NCBI RefSeq assembly: GCF_022201045.2
Contig: NC_068558.1
Span: forward strand, 47,209,001-47,273,000
Source of the DNA: Citrus sinensis
Taxonomy: Eukaryota > Streptophyta > Magnoliopsida > Sapindales > Rutaceae
DNA: 64,000 bases
Direction: 5' to 3'
Part shown: positions 38,603-49,966 of the stretch, in pieces
Layout of the letters: every line of letters starts with the position of its first letter
Position numbering within the stretch: position 1 is the stretch's first letter
Notes under the pieces: generated by a model
Databases searched by the model: none
What the model was told of the DNA's origin: nothing
The model's input: the letters and a program-made list of their open reading frames with translations, nothing else
Translations under genes and position numbers: made by a program

Positions 38603-39592
38603 TAGGGATGACAATGGATTGGATCTTACTCAGGATTTTCACGTTATATAAATCTAATCGGATCAAATTTAGGTTAGTTTAAAATGAATTTGGATCAGAT
38701 TTAGATATCAATGTGCGGATCTAAGATGGATCTGAAGTAAATCTGGATCCATCTTAATATTTAAATTCATATCAATATCCACCCATCTTTTAATTTTATT
38801 TTATTTTAAAAGTTTCTTAACAATTGTGGAATTATAATGATAATAAATTTTATTTATAGTATATTAGTGGTATTTACCATGCATTTAAACTCTTAATACT
38901 TAAATGTTAGTTTTATAAATTTAAAGGTCAGCCAGTCCCAAAGTATGTATATGCAATATTCAAATTGCAAGCCAAGTAATACAACCTAGCAATTTATTTT
39001 ACTATATTGGCCAAATAATTTTAAAGGAATATAGTTATTCATATATTTAGTCAAATATGATCATAATAAAAATAATAAAGCATTGAATATAAATCACATT
39101 TAATTTATACGTCATTATCAAATATTATAGGAATGATGGTGGATGTGTCGTAGATATTAGAATGATGAAGGAGACAATAAAATATTATATTAATCTTACT
39201 TCTGTAATTACTTTTGAAGAATATTTTATTATCTTTTTTATTTATTGTTTTGGTGTAAAAGTATAAGTTATAATATTTATTATATTTTTGAGAAAAATTA
39301 TATAATTTATTTGTTATCAATACATTTTGGCCTTCAATTTTCATTCTAAAAAATTATTACTTTTTTATTGTTGAGTTTTAGAATTCATGACGGATCTAGA
39401 GCATATTTAAATTTTAATTTTTTTTCGAATTTAGAGCAGATATAAATATTTATTTCTTTTTTGGATATGAATATGAAGTGAAAAATATAGATTCATGAGA
39501 GATCTGGAACAGATACAGATCTTAATTTTTATTATGAATTTAAATTTAAAACAGAATAGATCCAACTCATATCTATCCCATTGTCATCCCTA
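38603..39592. mobile_element. Non-autonomous hAT element with perfect 8-bp target duplication
   Basis: The terminal inverted repeat TAGGGATGACAATGGA matches the right end at 15 of 16 positions. It is flanked by identical TTTTTATA (38595-38602 and 39593-39600). It is 990 bp and AT-rich. Subterminal GGATC/GATCC-type motifs recur at both ends (GGATCTAAGATGGATC, GAATAGATCCAAC). No transposase ORF is present. A TAG start, GATGRCA core and 8-bp duplication fit plant hAT families. Confidence 0.85.
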
Positions 39593-40172
39593 TTTTTATA
39601 TCCCAAGTCCCAACCAAGCCAACATATCAGATATGAGATATCACGCAAAGTCCTTTTAGCCAAAAAGTTTAAAATTAAATCAAAAAGTTTTCAGTTATTC
39701 ATCTCGTGAAAAACTCGCGTGAGAACACAAAGCAAAGATGGCTGAGCGATATGCTTATTATTCGAATGAGTATTTTCGTTTGATATTTGTTTTTCAACTG
39801 AACAAATAGAATTCGACGGTGGTTAGTGGTCTCTCGTCTCGAGTGTCGGACCCAGACTAATGGACAAAAAATCATGAATCCGTATATTCCCACTTCCCAG
39901 TTGGACTCTCTTGTTTTGTTCGTATATGCCTTCTTTCATCCAACTGTCTTAACATCTCTCGCAACTTGAAGTGAAGTTGTAAACCGCGAGAAAATCCTGC
40001 GGTTCGTATTAACCACGAATCTCTAATAAGTGATTTCCCATGTGCAAGGCACGGCAACAACTCTACAAAAGGGCAAAGAGCGAAGTCAGCTGATGTTCGC
40101 TTCACGTTCATTCATAGACGCTTGAGCACCAGATTTCATCAGGAAACTAAGAGGGAAACAAATCTTCAGCAG

Positions 40173-40271
40173 GTGAAATTTTAATACGTCTAGTAGTGTA
40201 GTGCGTAGTGTGCTGTTGTAACATTTTTTTGTATCGATCGATTAATTTTCTGCTGATTTTTCACTTTCCAG
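40173..40271 (+). other. Probable intron in the GBSS 5' untranslated region
   Basis: Donor CAG|GTGAAA and acceptor TTTCCAG|AGAC bracket a T-rich stretch just upstream of the GBSS start codon. Leader introns at this place are usual in plant GBSS genes. An ATG inside it (40208) opens a frame into the real start but would be spliced out. Confidence 0.55.
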
Positions 40272-40297
40272 AGACTACAAACATAATAATATCAGCT

Positions 40298-43200
40298 ATG
40301 GCTACCGCTGTAGCCGCTTCAAGCTTCGTCTCAAGGAGTTATGGACATGAGGTAGCTTCAGGATTGAATAGTAAGGCATCACAGATGAAATTTAGGTGTA
40401 TGAAGCACAGTGGGCTGAGAAGTTTAAATATCATAGACGAACTCCAAGTGAAAACAATGGCATCAAAACTAGCCACCAGCAGGCAAGCTGGGAGGAATGG
40501 ATTTAGAAGCCAGAACGGGCCATCCTTAATGATTGTTTGTGGGGTTGGCCTGAATATCCTCTTTGTTGGAACAGAGGTTGCTCCTTGGAGTAAAACTGGG
40601 GGACTTGGTGATGTTCTTGGAGGTCTGCCACCAGCACTGGCCGTAAGCTTACTTTTTTCTTTTCTCTTCATCGTTGTTTTTGGCAGACAGATCAAATTGA
40701 TTAAATCATCGTAGATTGATTGGGATATGTTGGATGTCGAATGCATCATCGACTAAACTTGATTCCTTTATTCAGGCCAATGGGCACCGTGTCATGACGA
40801 TTGCACCCCGATATGACCAGTACAAAGATGCTTGGGATACTGATGTTGTAATTGAGGTATATCAATTCTATTTAGATTTTTTTTCCTTTTTTTCTTTAGT
40901 CCTTTAATATTTTCTTTATTTCCTGTTGATATAAGACTAAAGATATAGATTTGTGATTGAAATTTTGATTGTAGCTGAAAGTTGGAGACAAAATTGAAAA
41001 AGTTCGCTTCTTTCATTGCCACAAGAGAGGAGTTGATCGGGTGTTTGTGGATCATCCTTGGTTTCTTGCGAAGGTAGTCTTTGTGAATCATTTCTCTTAC
41101 TGTCTTATGGTCAAATGTTTTGATATGTTTGAATTGTGAAGGGTGTCTCTGAAGTTGCATTTGTTGTGACTAAACTTTCAAGGTGTGGGGTAAAACCCAA
41201 TCCAAAATCTATGGGCCTAGGACTGGAGAGGACTACCAGGACAACCAACTTCGCTTCAGCTTGTTGTGCCAGGTCAGTGGTTGTAAACACTCTCTAATCT
41301 TGCACATTTTGCAAAAGAATTTTATAAAGATCTAAGGGGTCCAAAAGTCTCAATATAAAAGACGAAGTGTCTGAGACTCCTTGAACCATTGTGGTTATTG
41401 TCCTCAAATTTTACAGTTTTAATTCTTACAGGCAGCTCTTGAAGCACCGAGAATTCTGAATCTTAACAGCAACAAATATTTCTCTGGACCATATGGTAAG
41501 AAGAGTTATGTGATTCTTACATCCGAGGGTTCTACTAAACAAAATAAATATGAGTAAATAAATATGAGTTGCTACTTTAATCTCCTTGTATGTAGGTGAA
41601 GATGTCGTTTTTGTTGCTAATGACTGGCATACTTCCCTTATCCCTTGTTACCTGAAAACTATGTATAAGCCCAAAGGGATGTACAAAAGTGCCAAAGTAA
41701 GTGCTTATGAGAAGTATTTCAAAAAACCCCTGGCCTGTGCATAGGTAATTGAGAACCCTTATTGTGCTTATTATTCTTTTCAGGTTGTTTTTTGTATCCA
41801 CAATATTGCTTACCAAGGAAGATTTGCATTTGAGGATTTTGGACTTCTCAACCTTCCAGCTCAATTCAAAAGCTCTTTTGACTTTATTGATGGGTATGGT
41901 TCCATTGGATTAGTGTCAGAGTTCTTCATGGTCAAAACTATCCTCTAACTAATCCTATCCTGCAGATACAATAAACCTGTGAGAGGAAGAAAAATCAACT
42001 GGATGAAAGCTGGAATATTAGAATCAGACATGGTCTTAACTGTGAGCCCACACTATGCCCAAGAACTTGTTTCTGGTGAAGACAAAGGAGTAGAATTGGA
42101 TAACATCATCCGTAAAACTGGCATTAAGGGAATTGTGAACGGGATGGATGTCCAGGAGTGGAACCCCTTGACTGACAAATATATAGGTGTCAAATATGAT
42201 GCTTCAACTGTAAGATTCTTTATGAGAATGAACCTCTTATCATAACTAGCATTCTAAAATCTTGGCTTGTTGTATCAAGATGTCACACAAATTTGTATTC
42301 TCAGGTGATGGATGCGAAGCCTCTTCTGAAGGAAGCCCTCCAAGCAGAAGTTGGGTTGCCTGTCGATAGAAATATTCCTGTCATAGGCTTCATTGGTAGA
42401 CTTGAAGAGCAGAAAGGCTCAGATATTCTTGCAGCTGCCATTCCCCATTTCATCAAAGAGAATGTTCAGATAATAGTCCTTGTAAGTATTACAATTAGAA
42501 ATTATTCTACCCTATATACTTTTATTATGACATGAGAACAGCTGTATCTATTATGATATTTTTTTTCCTTTTTCCTGTCACATTCTCTCAGGGTACTGGC
42601 AAAAAACCAATGGAGAAGCAGCTTGAACAGTTGGAGATACTGTACCCTGAGAAAGCCAGAGGAGTAGCGAAATTCAATATTCCTCTGGCGCATATGATAA
42701 TAGCAGGAGCTGATTTTATTTTGATTCCAAGCAGATTTGAACCTTGTGGTCTCATTCAATTACATGCCATGCGTTATGGAACCGTATGATGTTCTACTGG
42801 AATTTCTTTTCTCTTCCTCCTACCGGCTCATGCTAATACTATATGCTAGAAATCAAGGCCAAAAATTTGCTTTACACAAGTGTAATCCCTCTGCAGGTAC
42901 CTATCGTGGCTTCCACTGGTGGTTTGGTTGACACTGTGGAAGAAGGCTTTACAGGATTCCAGATGGGAAGCTTCAGTGTTGACGTAATATACTCATCTCC
43001 ATCCTATAATTCTAGAGTAATTCCAAGGATACCACTTGATTCAACTGTAATTTCTGTTTTTATCATTGATCAATTTCTTTCAGTGTGAGGCTGTGGATCC
43101 AGTAGATGTGGCTGCAGTGTCCACAACCGTCAGAAGAGCTCTTGCAACCTATGGTACTCAAGCTTTGGCTGAAATGATGAAAAATGGCATGGCTCAAGAT

Positions 43201-43444
43201 CTTTCATGGAAAGTGAGTATTGGAACTGTGCAAGAAGAAGACTCTTTAATTTAGTGGCTTCAGTTGAAACCTGTCTTTTCAATTCGTTCAAAAGATATCT
43301 GAGCTGATATGTTTTTTAATGGGACAGGGACCAGCTAAGAAATGGGAGGAGACCCTACTTAACCTGGAAGTTGCTGGTAGTGAACCTGGAATTGACGGCG
43401 AAGAAATTGCTCCTCTTGCCAAGGAAAATGTGGCCACTCCTTGA
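40298..43444 (+). CDS. GBSS1: Granule-bound starch synthase, chloroplast/amyloplast
   Basis: Transfers glucose from ADP-glucose to make amylose, bound inside starch granules. Thirteen coding exons: 40298-40642, 40776-40856, 40975-41073, 41183-41272, 41432-41495, 41596-41696, 41784-41893, 41966-42209, 42305-42481, 42592-42783, 42897-42983, 43084-43212, 43328-43444. They total 1836 nt, 611 residues, the usual family length, with all phases consistent. Residues 1 to about 80 are a Ser/Lys-rich transit peptide. The GT5 catalytic region opens with [20 protein letters not shown], holding the KTGGL ADP-glucose motif. The C-terminal half has [31 protein letters not shown] and STGGLVDTV. The C-terminus is ENVATP. 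The start follows the leader intron. The seed isoform and the leaf or pericarp isoform cannot be told apart here. Confidence 0.97.
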
Positions 43445-44096
43445 TCGAGGCTACAAAAATCTCCACTTTTATTTTGGACCGCAAACATGTTCCTGTAATT
43501 CTCCACAACCCAAGATATTACTTAGGAAATAACATAGGTTGGCAGTATATGCAGCATGCGCTATTTTCAATAATGGTTTGGAGTTGAGACATTAGTGTTT
43601 ACCTTGTATAATGAAATATTAAGTTCTGTTTTACAGTTTTGTAAAAGGGCTCTGAGGGCTGTCGCCACTCTCCTGAAATGAAAAAGTTCAACTGAACAAG
43701 TTTATAGATTCAACGCTTAACATCAATGTTTTTTTTTTTTTTTCTTTCACTTTTTCTCTCGTGTATGCGCGGAGGATTCTACAAACATATTAGAATCTAA
43801 AATCTACTAGAATTTAGATCCATACAACTTGTACTATAGTCTAGAAATCATTCCAACTCTAACTTAAAAGTATACTCTCATAAATAATTGAGAAAAATAA
43901 ATTATTCCTGATCCACATTTTTCAGAGTTAAGTTTATAAAATTGTTCACTTTTTTTAGTTTTACACCTAAATCAAAATAAATTTTTATTATAATATTTAT
44001 TTAAAATTTTTGTTTATGACCCAACATTGTCTTAAGGCAACCTTGCAGGTCTTTACCCAATGGAACGTAACATCTCTAAAGATATACATTTAGGCA

Positions 44097-44505
44097 TAGG
44101 GTTGGCAAAACCCCGGGCTAGGTCCGGGCATTGTGATATTTGGACCCGGTCCAGATGTAATTTTTAGATGTTCGGGTTAGGTTTTATATTTTTTTAAATA
44201 TTATATGTGTATATATTTTTTATTTGTTAGTAATTTTATAAATTTTAAATTTATTTCAATAAAATTTGACATAAAAATATAAATTTTAAGTGTTTAAAAT
44301 TTTATATATGTACAATAAATGAGTCAAATAAATGTAAATATTTAAAATAATATATATTTTATAATATTGTTTTAATAAAATCTAGGTTCCGGGCCGGGCT
44401 CTGAGTTTTTCAAGTGATGCCCAATACCGGTCCGACTTCATACCCGGCCCACAACGCCCGGATACTATTCGGGTCTGGACTGGGCGGGTATTTATGCCAT
44501 CTCTA
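44097..44505. mobile_element. Small GC-ended hAT MITE with perfect 8-bp target duplication
   Basis: Ends TAGGGTTGGCAAAAC and, inward from the right, TAGAGATGGCATAAA. Identical TTTAGGCA flanks it at 44089-44096 and 44506-44513. It is 409 bp, with an AT-rich centre between CCGGGC-rich ends. The subterminal CCCGG motifs resemble those of the larger element at 51939, so the two may share a transposase source. Confidence 0.88.
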
Positions 44506-44844
44506 TTTAGGCATGTTTGACACGTAAAATAAAATAAGATAGAGTGAGATAAAATGAGATAAAATGAGATAAGATGCGGTCAAATAAGGTTAGATATAAT
44601 ATTATATTGTGTTTGGTGAAATTTAAGATTTTGGACTATAAATAATCATACATTATATTTAGTATATTATCGGATTGGATAGTATCTGATATATTTTACA
44701 TATTAACTTAATCAAAATTATCTATATATTAATTTAATCAGAATTATGTTACTAATATATTCTATATATTAATTTGAGCAAAATTATCTTAAATTAATTG
44801 TTACACCACAGTCTAAAAAATAAGTTTGCTCCCCATAAATTTAT

Positions 44845-44920
44845 ATTTTAGAACCTTTGCATGCTGGCACTGAAAACTGATGCCTTACCACTTGGCTATA
44901 CTTCATACGGCTTGTTTTGG
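44845..44920 (-). pseudogene. tRNA-Gln-like pseudogene or tRNA-derived fragment
   Basis: The minus strand reads TAGCCAAGTGGTAAGGCA, a good D-arm/A-box, then an anticodon-arm-like CAGTTTTCAGTGCCAG and AAAGGTTCTAAA where a T-arm would lie. The order resembles organelle-type tRNA-Gln, but the anticodon stem and T-arm no longer pair well and no intact acceptor stem is visible. It could be an organelle-derived insertion or a SINE head. Confidence 0.35.
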
Positions 44921-47370
44921 ACGGTAAGCACAGGCAGTTGAAGCATTAAGATTTTGCATAAGATGTTGAACATGGCTAAAAAATAAAAAAATTATAAAAA
45001 TAATATAAAATATAATCTAAATTAATTCCATTTATCAGTAAATATAAGCATTGAAAAAAAAATGACAAAACCTTCCCTTGATTTTTTTTCCTTGTTCATA
45101 GTTTTAAATGAGAGTTTACGCAATAATATCATCAACAAATATAATAAAAAATTAGTCCATAAATACAAAAATATATTATACAATAATGTCATCCGTCTAT
45201 ATCTATAAAACTATTTCACATCATCAACAGTCAAGAGTACATTGGCACGTCTGTCATCCCACCATATTTTGTATTAAATTAATTGATAAATTGACAAAGT
45301 ATTTCAAATATTAACTTAATAATAAATTTATATATGCAAATTTACAATTATATTGTTATTTAATGTTTATATAAGTTTAAAGTAATATTATAAAAAAATT
45401 ATGAGAAATATTATTATAGTTTAATCTGAATATGCGTTACAATATTTTTAATATTTGTTAAATAAAATAATTTATTGATTAAAAAATAAATTATTCACTA
45501 TCCTATGAATACTTAGGATAACTTTTTTAGCCTTAGAAATGCAATCCGAAAGGTTCTCCTAATGGTAGACCCGTTATAATTTATTCCAAATTTACCTTTA
45601 GCACTAAACAGGGGATTAGAATTACTTTGACAAAACAGTGCTAATCCCATGAATTTTTAAATGCCACCAAACAGCTCCTAACTATTCCTTGGTGTTCTAT
45701 AAATAAAAAATTGAAAGACATTGATTTTTAATTATAAATTAGGTGGGGATATTTTCATCCCCTTATTTTTGTAAGGAAAAGAAATTGTTAGACCCCCCAC
45801 TATTTAGAAAAAGAGACAAGAATTTGTAAAAAGAAATATAACATATTCCATTTGTTTAAGTAAAAAAAATATATTTAATGCACAATTACCATTATGTCCT
45901 GGGCGGCATATAATTCAGTACAAAGAAGCCTACAATTTCGTATTTTTGCAATTAATACTTGGAATTGATAGGTAATTATTTTGTCCAATTTGGGACTTCA
46001 ATCAGCTCCCAAACCCGAGCCCTTCTCAAATCTCAATAATAAAAAAGCAAATTTAAATAATAATAATAATAATTTCCATCACTTTCTCAAGAATACAATC
46101 ACGAATGAATCAAAATCAAAAGCCAATTCCACACAGTCCGATCCAAATCTAATTGCTATGGAGCATAGCTCCCCGCACATTGATTCCGACAACAACAGTA
46201 CCGCCACCGCCAATGCCACAGCCTCCGATAACTAAATTAGCCCAAAAAATATGAGCTCTTATACCTGAGGCACTTAATTTTACTTGATTAAATTTCCAAA
46301 CTTCTCCTTTATTTATATAGTTTTTAAAAATAACGTAAACTTACTATAATTATAAATGAAAATATCACCACCCTTAAAATTTTAACAAAAGTAATAAAAA
46401 TTTAAAATTTTATCGGGTAAATTTACATTTTGACTTTAGAGTTTAATTTCCTATTACCTCTCATAAAAATTCCAACCCACCAAAATACTCTCTAAACCCA
46501 TGTTTTAATTTAATTTTTTATTATTTAAATATCCTTAAATAACACTAATTAAGAGGACAAAAAAATTAAAAAATAACATTGCTCTATACACTCACTCAAT
46601 GAGAAACTTAATTATCATATTCAATTCGTACTCTATTAATTTGCAAATTCAATCCATGATTAATTCGCCTTTTTGTCTATATTTCATCACTTTTTACGTT
46701 TTGGATATTGAATCTACAGATGAAGAAGAAATATCTTTTGTCTGTGGACTGGTTTTTTTGAGCCATAGATTACTGGGAAGAATTCATTTTCACATGCCGA
46801 AGCAAATCAAATTTTGAATGAAATAAGAAATGTTTATGGGCTTATTCTTTAAACTTTAATTTGAGGGAAGTGGTTTCTTAGTGACAATTTGCCATCAATC
46901 ATTATAATTCTGAGCGTGGGAAAGAAAAAGGAGAAAATAGAAGTTATGTCAAAATTTTCAAAAGTGTATAAAGTAAAATCTTGATTTTGCAAAATTAAAA
47001 TTCAATGATAGGTGTAATAAAAAATATGATGTGTTGAGTAGTTTAATGAATTCAAATAAATTCACCCAATTTTAGCTTATCTCTCATAAAATGATAATCA
47101 TAATTTTCAAAATAGCCTCTTAAGTTATTTTAAACCTCAATTTACCCTTAAAATTTTTTATTTCCTGAACGGTAAAATTGAGACTTACCATAATTTGAAC
47201 AATCTTTATTATTAAAGAATATTTAAAAAATTGTCATAAATCCGAAATTACCTCTGAACTTACAACATACAACTACTTTGACGGTATGCCTCAAATTAAA
47301 ATGCAAATACCAAAAATAGAGCCTTATTTCATCCAGAGACTCTAATTCATCAGGAAGCATGACGCTAAAA

Positions 47371-47458
47371 ACACTTTCTGGCTTTCTGCTGAGATTTCAC
47401 CCAGAAGAAAAAAAACACTTTCTGGCTTTCTGCTGAGACTTCACCCAGAAGAAAAAAA
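47371..47458 (+). repeat. Direct tandem duplication of 44 bp
   Basis: Two copies, 47371-47414 and 47415-47458. Each contains ACACTTTCTGGCTTTCTGCT, then TTCACCCAGAAG and an A-run. They differ by one substitution and A-run length, so the event is recent. Confidence 0.85.
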
Positions 47459-47935
47459 AAACCCGCATGGTAATATGTCGAACGTTTGAAAGCCAATAAC
47501 TTCAACTTAAAAAATACCAATAATAAACCTGTTTTCCCCATGACAATGGCCCAAACAGTTAATACCAGTATGGTGAGGTTGTATGAACACGAGCATACAC
47601 TAAAAAGAATGTCCCATCTAAGAGTAATAGTAAGCACATCGATATCCTGGCATTCTAACCAGGACAAACAATCAATCAATCCTGTGCATAAAAACTAATT
47701 AAATTGGCAATCAATGACAAAGAAAATAAAAATTGATCCACAATACTTGTATACATCCAGAATCTCGAACACACAATGCAGAACCAAAGCAACTACTTAA
47801 CACTTTCTGTTCACTCAAGGTTACCTATACTTCAAATCTTAACAAACAAAGATAGATACTACTAATAGGTCAAAAAGACAATTAATCTTAAGAGTTGTAA
47901 ACCAGCACCAGACCAAATCATTCTGAAAGGAGCTC

Positions 47936-48695
47936 CTAATCAAACAAGCTGAAGCCCATATCTTCGTCACTTTCTTCCTTGGGTTCTTCCTGCAAAAAAA
48001 TTACCCCAAAAAGCACAGAAGTATCAGATAAAAACCATAAAATTCAAAAAGGCTAATGATTTCTTTTAACTAATAATTTCTAAGGCCTTTCAATTACCTT
48101 CTTCTCCTCCGGTGGGGGAGCAGCAGCATCAGCCCCAGCACCTCCAGCAGGAGCTGCAACAGCAACTGCACCACCGCCACCACCAGACCCCACATTCATT
48201 ATAAGATCATCTAAGTTCCGCTTCTCTAAGAGCTTAGCAAACAAACTGGGCCAGTAAGATTCAATAGACACGTTGGCAGCCTTCACCAGTTGTGCAATCT
48301 TATCCGTCTATTAACAACAGTCAAAGGAAACACCCAGAGACCCATTTTCCAGAAGCAGGTGTGCTATTTTAAACTTTTAACAGAAGATATAAAAATATCA
48401 TAGCAATGAAATTGGCCAGACTGCTTTTGGTTTTGCTCCAATAATTTCTAAGCTTTCATCCTTCTTCACTATTTCTCCAGTTTGAGTGTAGAAGACTACC
48501 AAACTAAATGAGCAAATAAACCCAAATAAACTTAAAAAATACATGCGCCTTGACATGTACATAACCTGAAGTTGACAAATTAAAAAAAAAATACAATTAA
48601 GCATATTAATTTCATGACAAGGATACAGTAATGGCGATGCCGTCATCGTGGAGGATCAAACAGGCATAAGTACAAGCAAGCTCCGAAGCCGACAT
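47936..48695 (-). CDS. RPP1: 60S acidic ribosomal protein P1
   Basis: Stalk protein of the large cytosolic ribosomal subunit; P1/P2 dimers bind P0 and recruit elongation factors. Coding exons 48695-48627, 48307-48098 and 47989-47936 give 110 residues, typical of plant P1. The N-terminal dimerisation region reads [20 protein letters not shown] and [18 protein letters not shown]. An Ala/Gly/Pro-rich hinge follows, then the acidic C-terminal signature [12 protein letters not shown]. The hinge plus tail is the mark of P1/P2; [12 protein letters not shown] separates P1 from P2. A leader intron (about 48704-48940) ends at TAG just before the start codon. As I recall, the orthologues At1g01100 and At4g00810 lie beside orthologues of other genes in this window. 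Confidence 0.95.
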
Positions 48696-49003
48696 TGCTT
48701 TGACTACAATACAACACAATAAGAAGCATCAATTCAAATGAAAATACTTACTAGCAATCAACATATACAACTACAGACAACTTAATGAGACCGATGAAGA
48801 AATAAAAAAGAAAAAAATTGCAAAATATTTTCTTTTCAAAATGAAACTAACTCTAAAAGTACGATAAATTTTCTTTCGCATAGAAATGAAAACGCTGAAA
48901 TAAAACGGGAGACAAAGCAAAGGCAGGAAGAGCTTGATACCTCAAGAGATCAGACCTACTGCGGATTGCGCCGTGCCCTCTGCTGCGCCGCTGCAAAGTA
49001 TCG

Positions 49004-49012
49004 CTAGGGTTT
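49004..49012 (-). promoter_or_regulatory. Telo-box of the P1 gene
   Basis: AAACCCTAG on the minus strand, near the presumed transcription start of the P1 gene. Telo-boxes at this place are typical of plant ribosomal protein genes and act with site II elements; function is inferred. Confidence 0.6.
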
Positions 49013-49064
49013 TCGATTGCGGCCAGTTAGGGGTTTTAAAGGGCGTGTGAAATTGGACAAGTGT

Positions 49065-49086
49065 TGGGCTTAGAGTTGCAGGCCCA
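49065..49086. promoter_or_regulatory. Pair of site II (TGGGCY) elements upstream of P1
   Basis: TGGGCT at 49065-49070 (+) and GGCCCA at 49081-49086, which is TGGGCC on the minus strand. TCP factors bind such elements in ribosomal and growth-related promoters. They sit 50-80 bp upstream of the telo-box, the classic spacing. Confidence 0.6.
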
Positions 49087-49966
49087 TTTCCCAATTAGGA
49101 CCTGTTTACGGTCGTTTTTACTTTTTACTCTCACACCTGTAATTTTCTCTTCATGTGGGCAATCTTTTTATTCTTTCGTAGATTATAATTGACGTATTTT
49201 CAATAATTTTCGGAGTCTTGCGGTATCAAATATTGTCCGCATCCAAAAGAAACTGTTTTTCAAGTAATTTTATTTGGGAGTTCCTATTCTGAGTGAAGGC
49301 TAGTAATTCAAAAATGAATTTAGATTTTTTCCATCTCCTTATCTTTTTAAAAATAAAAAATTTGTATTTTCTTTTTATTATGTAAGTATCTAGTTATTTT
49401 CTGTTGTGGTCATGACTGTTAATGTCAATGCCAATTACTAACCCATTGCACCAGTCCACTTCCATATCCACGAGGAAATTAGATATTTGGTAGATGAAAA
49501 TTCACAGCAAATCTAGAGCACACCGTTTCCCGACATCTACAATAGCATGGTTCATTGCACAGACAGGAAAGGCACTATAATCGCTATGCTCACAGCATAA
49601 CAGAAGTACTGTATTATGCCACAAATGACATGTTGCTCTAAAATCCAAATGTTGTTAATCAGCATAAAGTTACTACCTTATTTCTATAAAAGTCACCAAA
49701 CAGACCGAGGATTAACCTCCAGAGCTACAACAAGATTCCCGATAATATGATATAGCCCTCCCAATAACTGGCGTTCTCCATCAAGAGATCAACATTTGGT
49801 CAACAGAAACATCACTCGGTTTGCTGATGGCTCAAATTTGCTGCTTCTAAGTTTGCCGGAGAAAAGCCTCAAGTCTTGCTAACCTTGGAAGAGCAACTGA
49901 TTGTCTCACCATCAGTACAAGTTAGAAGAATTTTGTCTACAATAATAACAATTGCCCCAGTATGAG

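Larger units (their letters stand above)
32091..40297. other. Transposon-rich intergenic region between VPS8 and GBSS
   Basis: About 8 kb of AT-rich DNA with no supported gene. Listed separately are a TTA-flanked MITE (33712-34720) with a nested hAT-like element, a 120-bp tandem duplication (36521-36753), two copies of a dispersed repeat (about 37630 and 37915) and an hAT element (38603-39592). A possible degenerate hAT element (about 35417-37540) is under findings. The segment 32100-33700 shows only A/T runs. The last 600 bp should hold the GBSS promoter and leader. Confidence 0.6.
43445..47935. other. Intergenic region between convergent GBSS and ribosomal P1 genes
   Basis: AT-rich. Listed separately are an hAT element (44097-44505), a tRNA-like fragment (about 44845-44920) and a 44-bp tandem duplication (47371-47458). 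A GAGATAAAAT-type short tandem array lies at about 44540-44575. A coding-like but start-less frame at 45981-46235 is under findings. No complete gene is visible. Confidence 0.55.
48696..49966. other. P1 leader and promoter, then the PPR 3' flank
   Basis: Holds the P1 leader exon (about 48941-49010), its leader intron and the promoter motifs listed separately. From about 49150 to 49966 it is AT-rich, then the likely 3' untranslated region of the PPR gene. No element recognised. Confidence 0.5.

Noticed and set aside
39872..40111. 79-codon minus-strand frame upstream of GBSS
   Set aside because: Its opening ATG is real, but it lies in the GBSS promoter/leader and resembles no family; likely chance.
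40208..40714. Open frame starting 90 bp upstream of the GBSS ATG
   Set aside because: Its upstream part lies in a probable leader intron and its end runs into intron 1; the known GBSS N-terminus begins at the ATG at 40298.
46599..46817. 72-codon plus-strand frame starting MRNLIIIFNSYS
   Set aside because: AT-rich hydrophobic composition typical of chance frames; no motif, splice context or homologue recognised.
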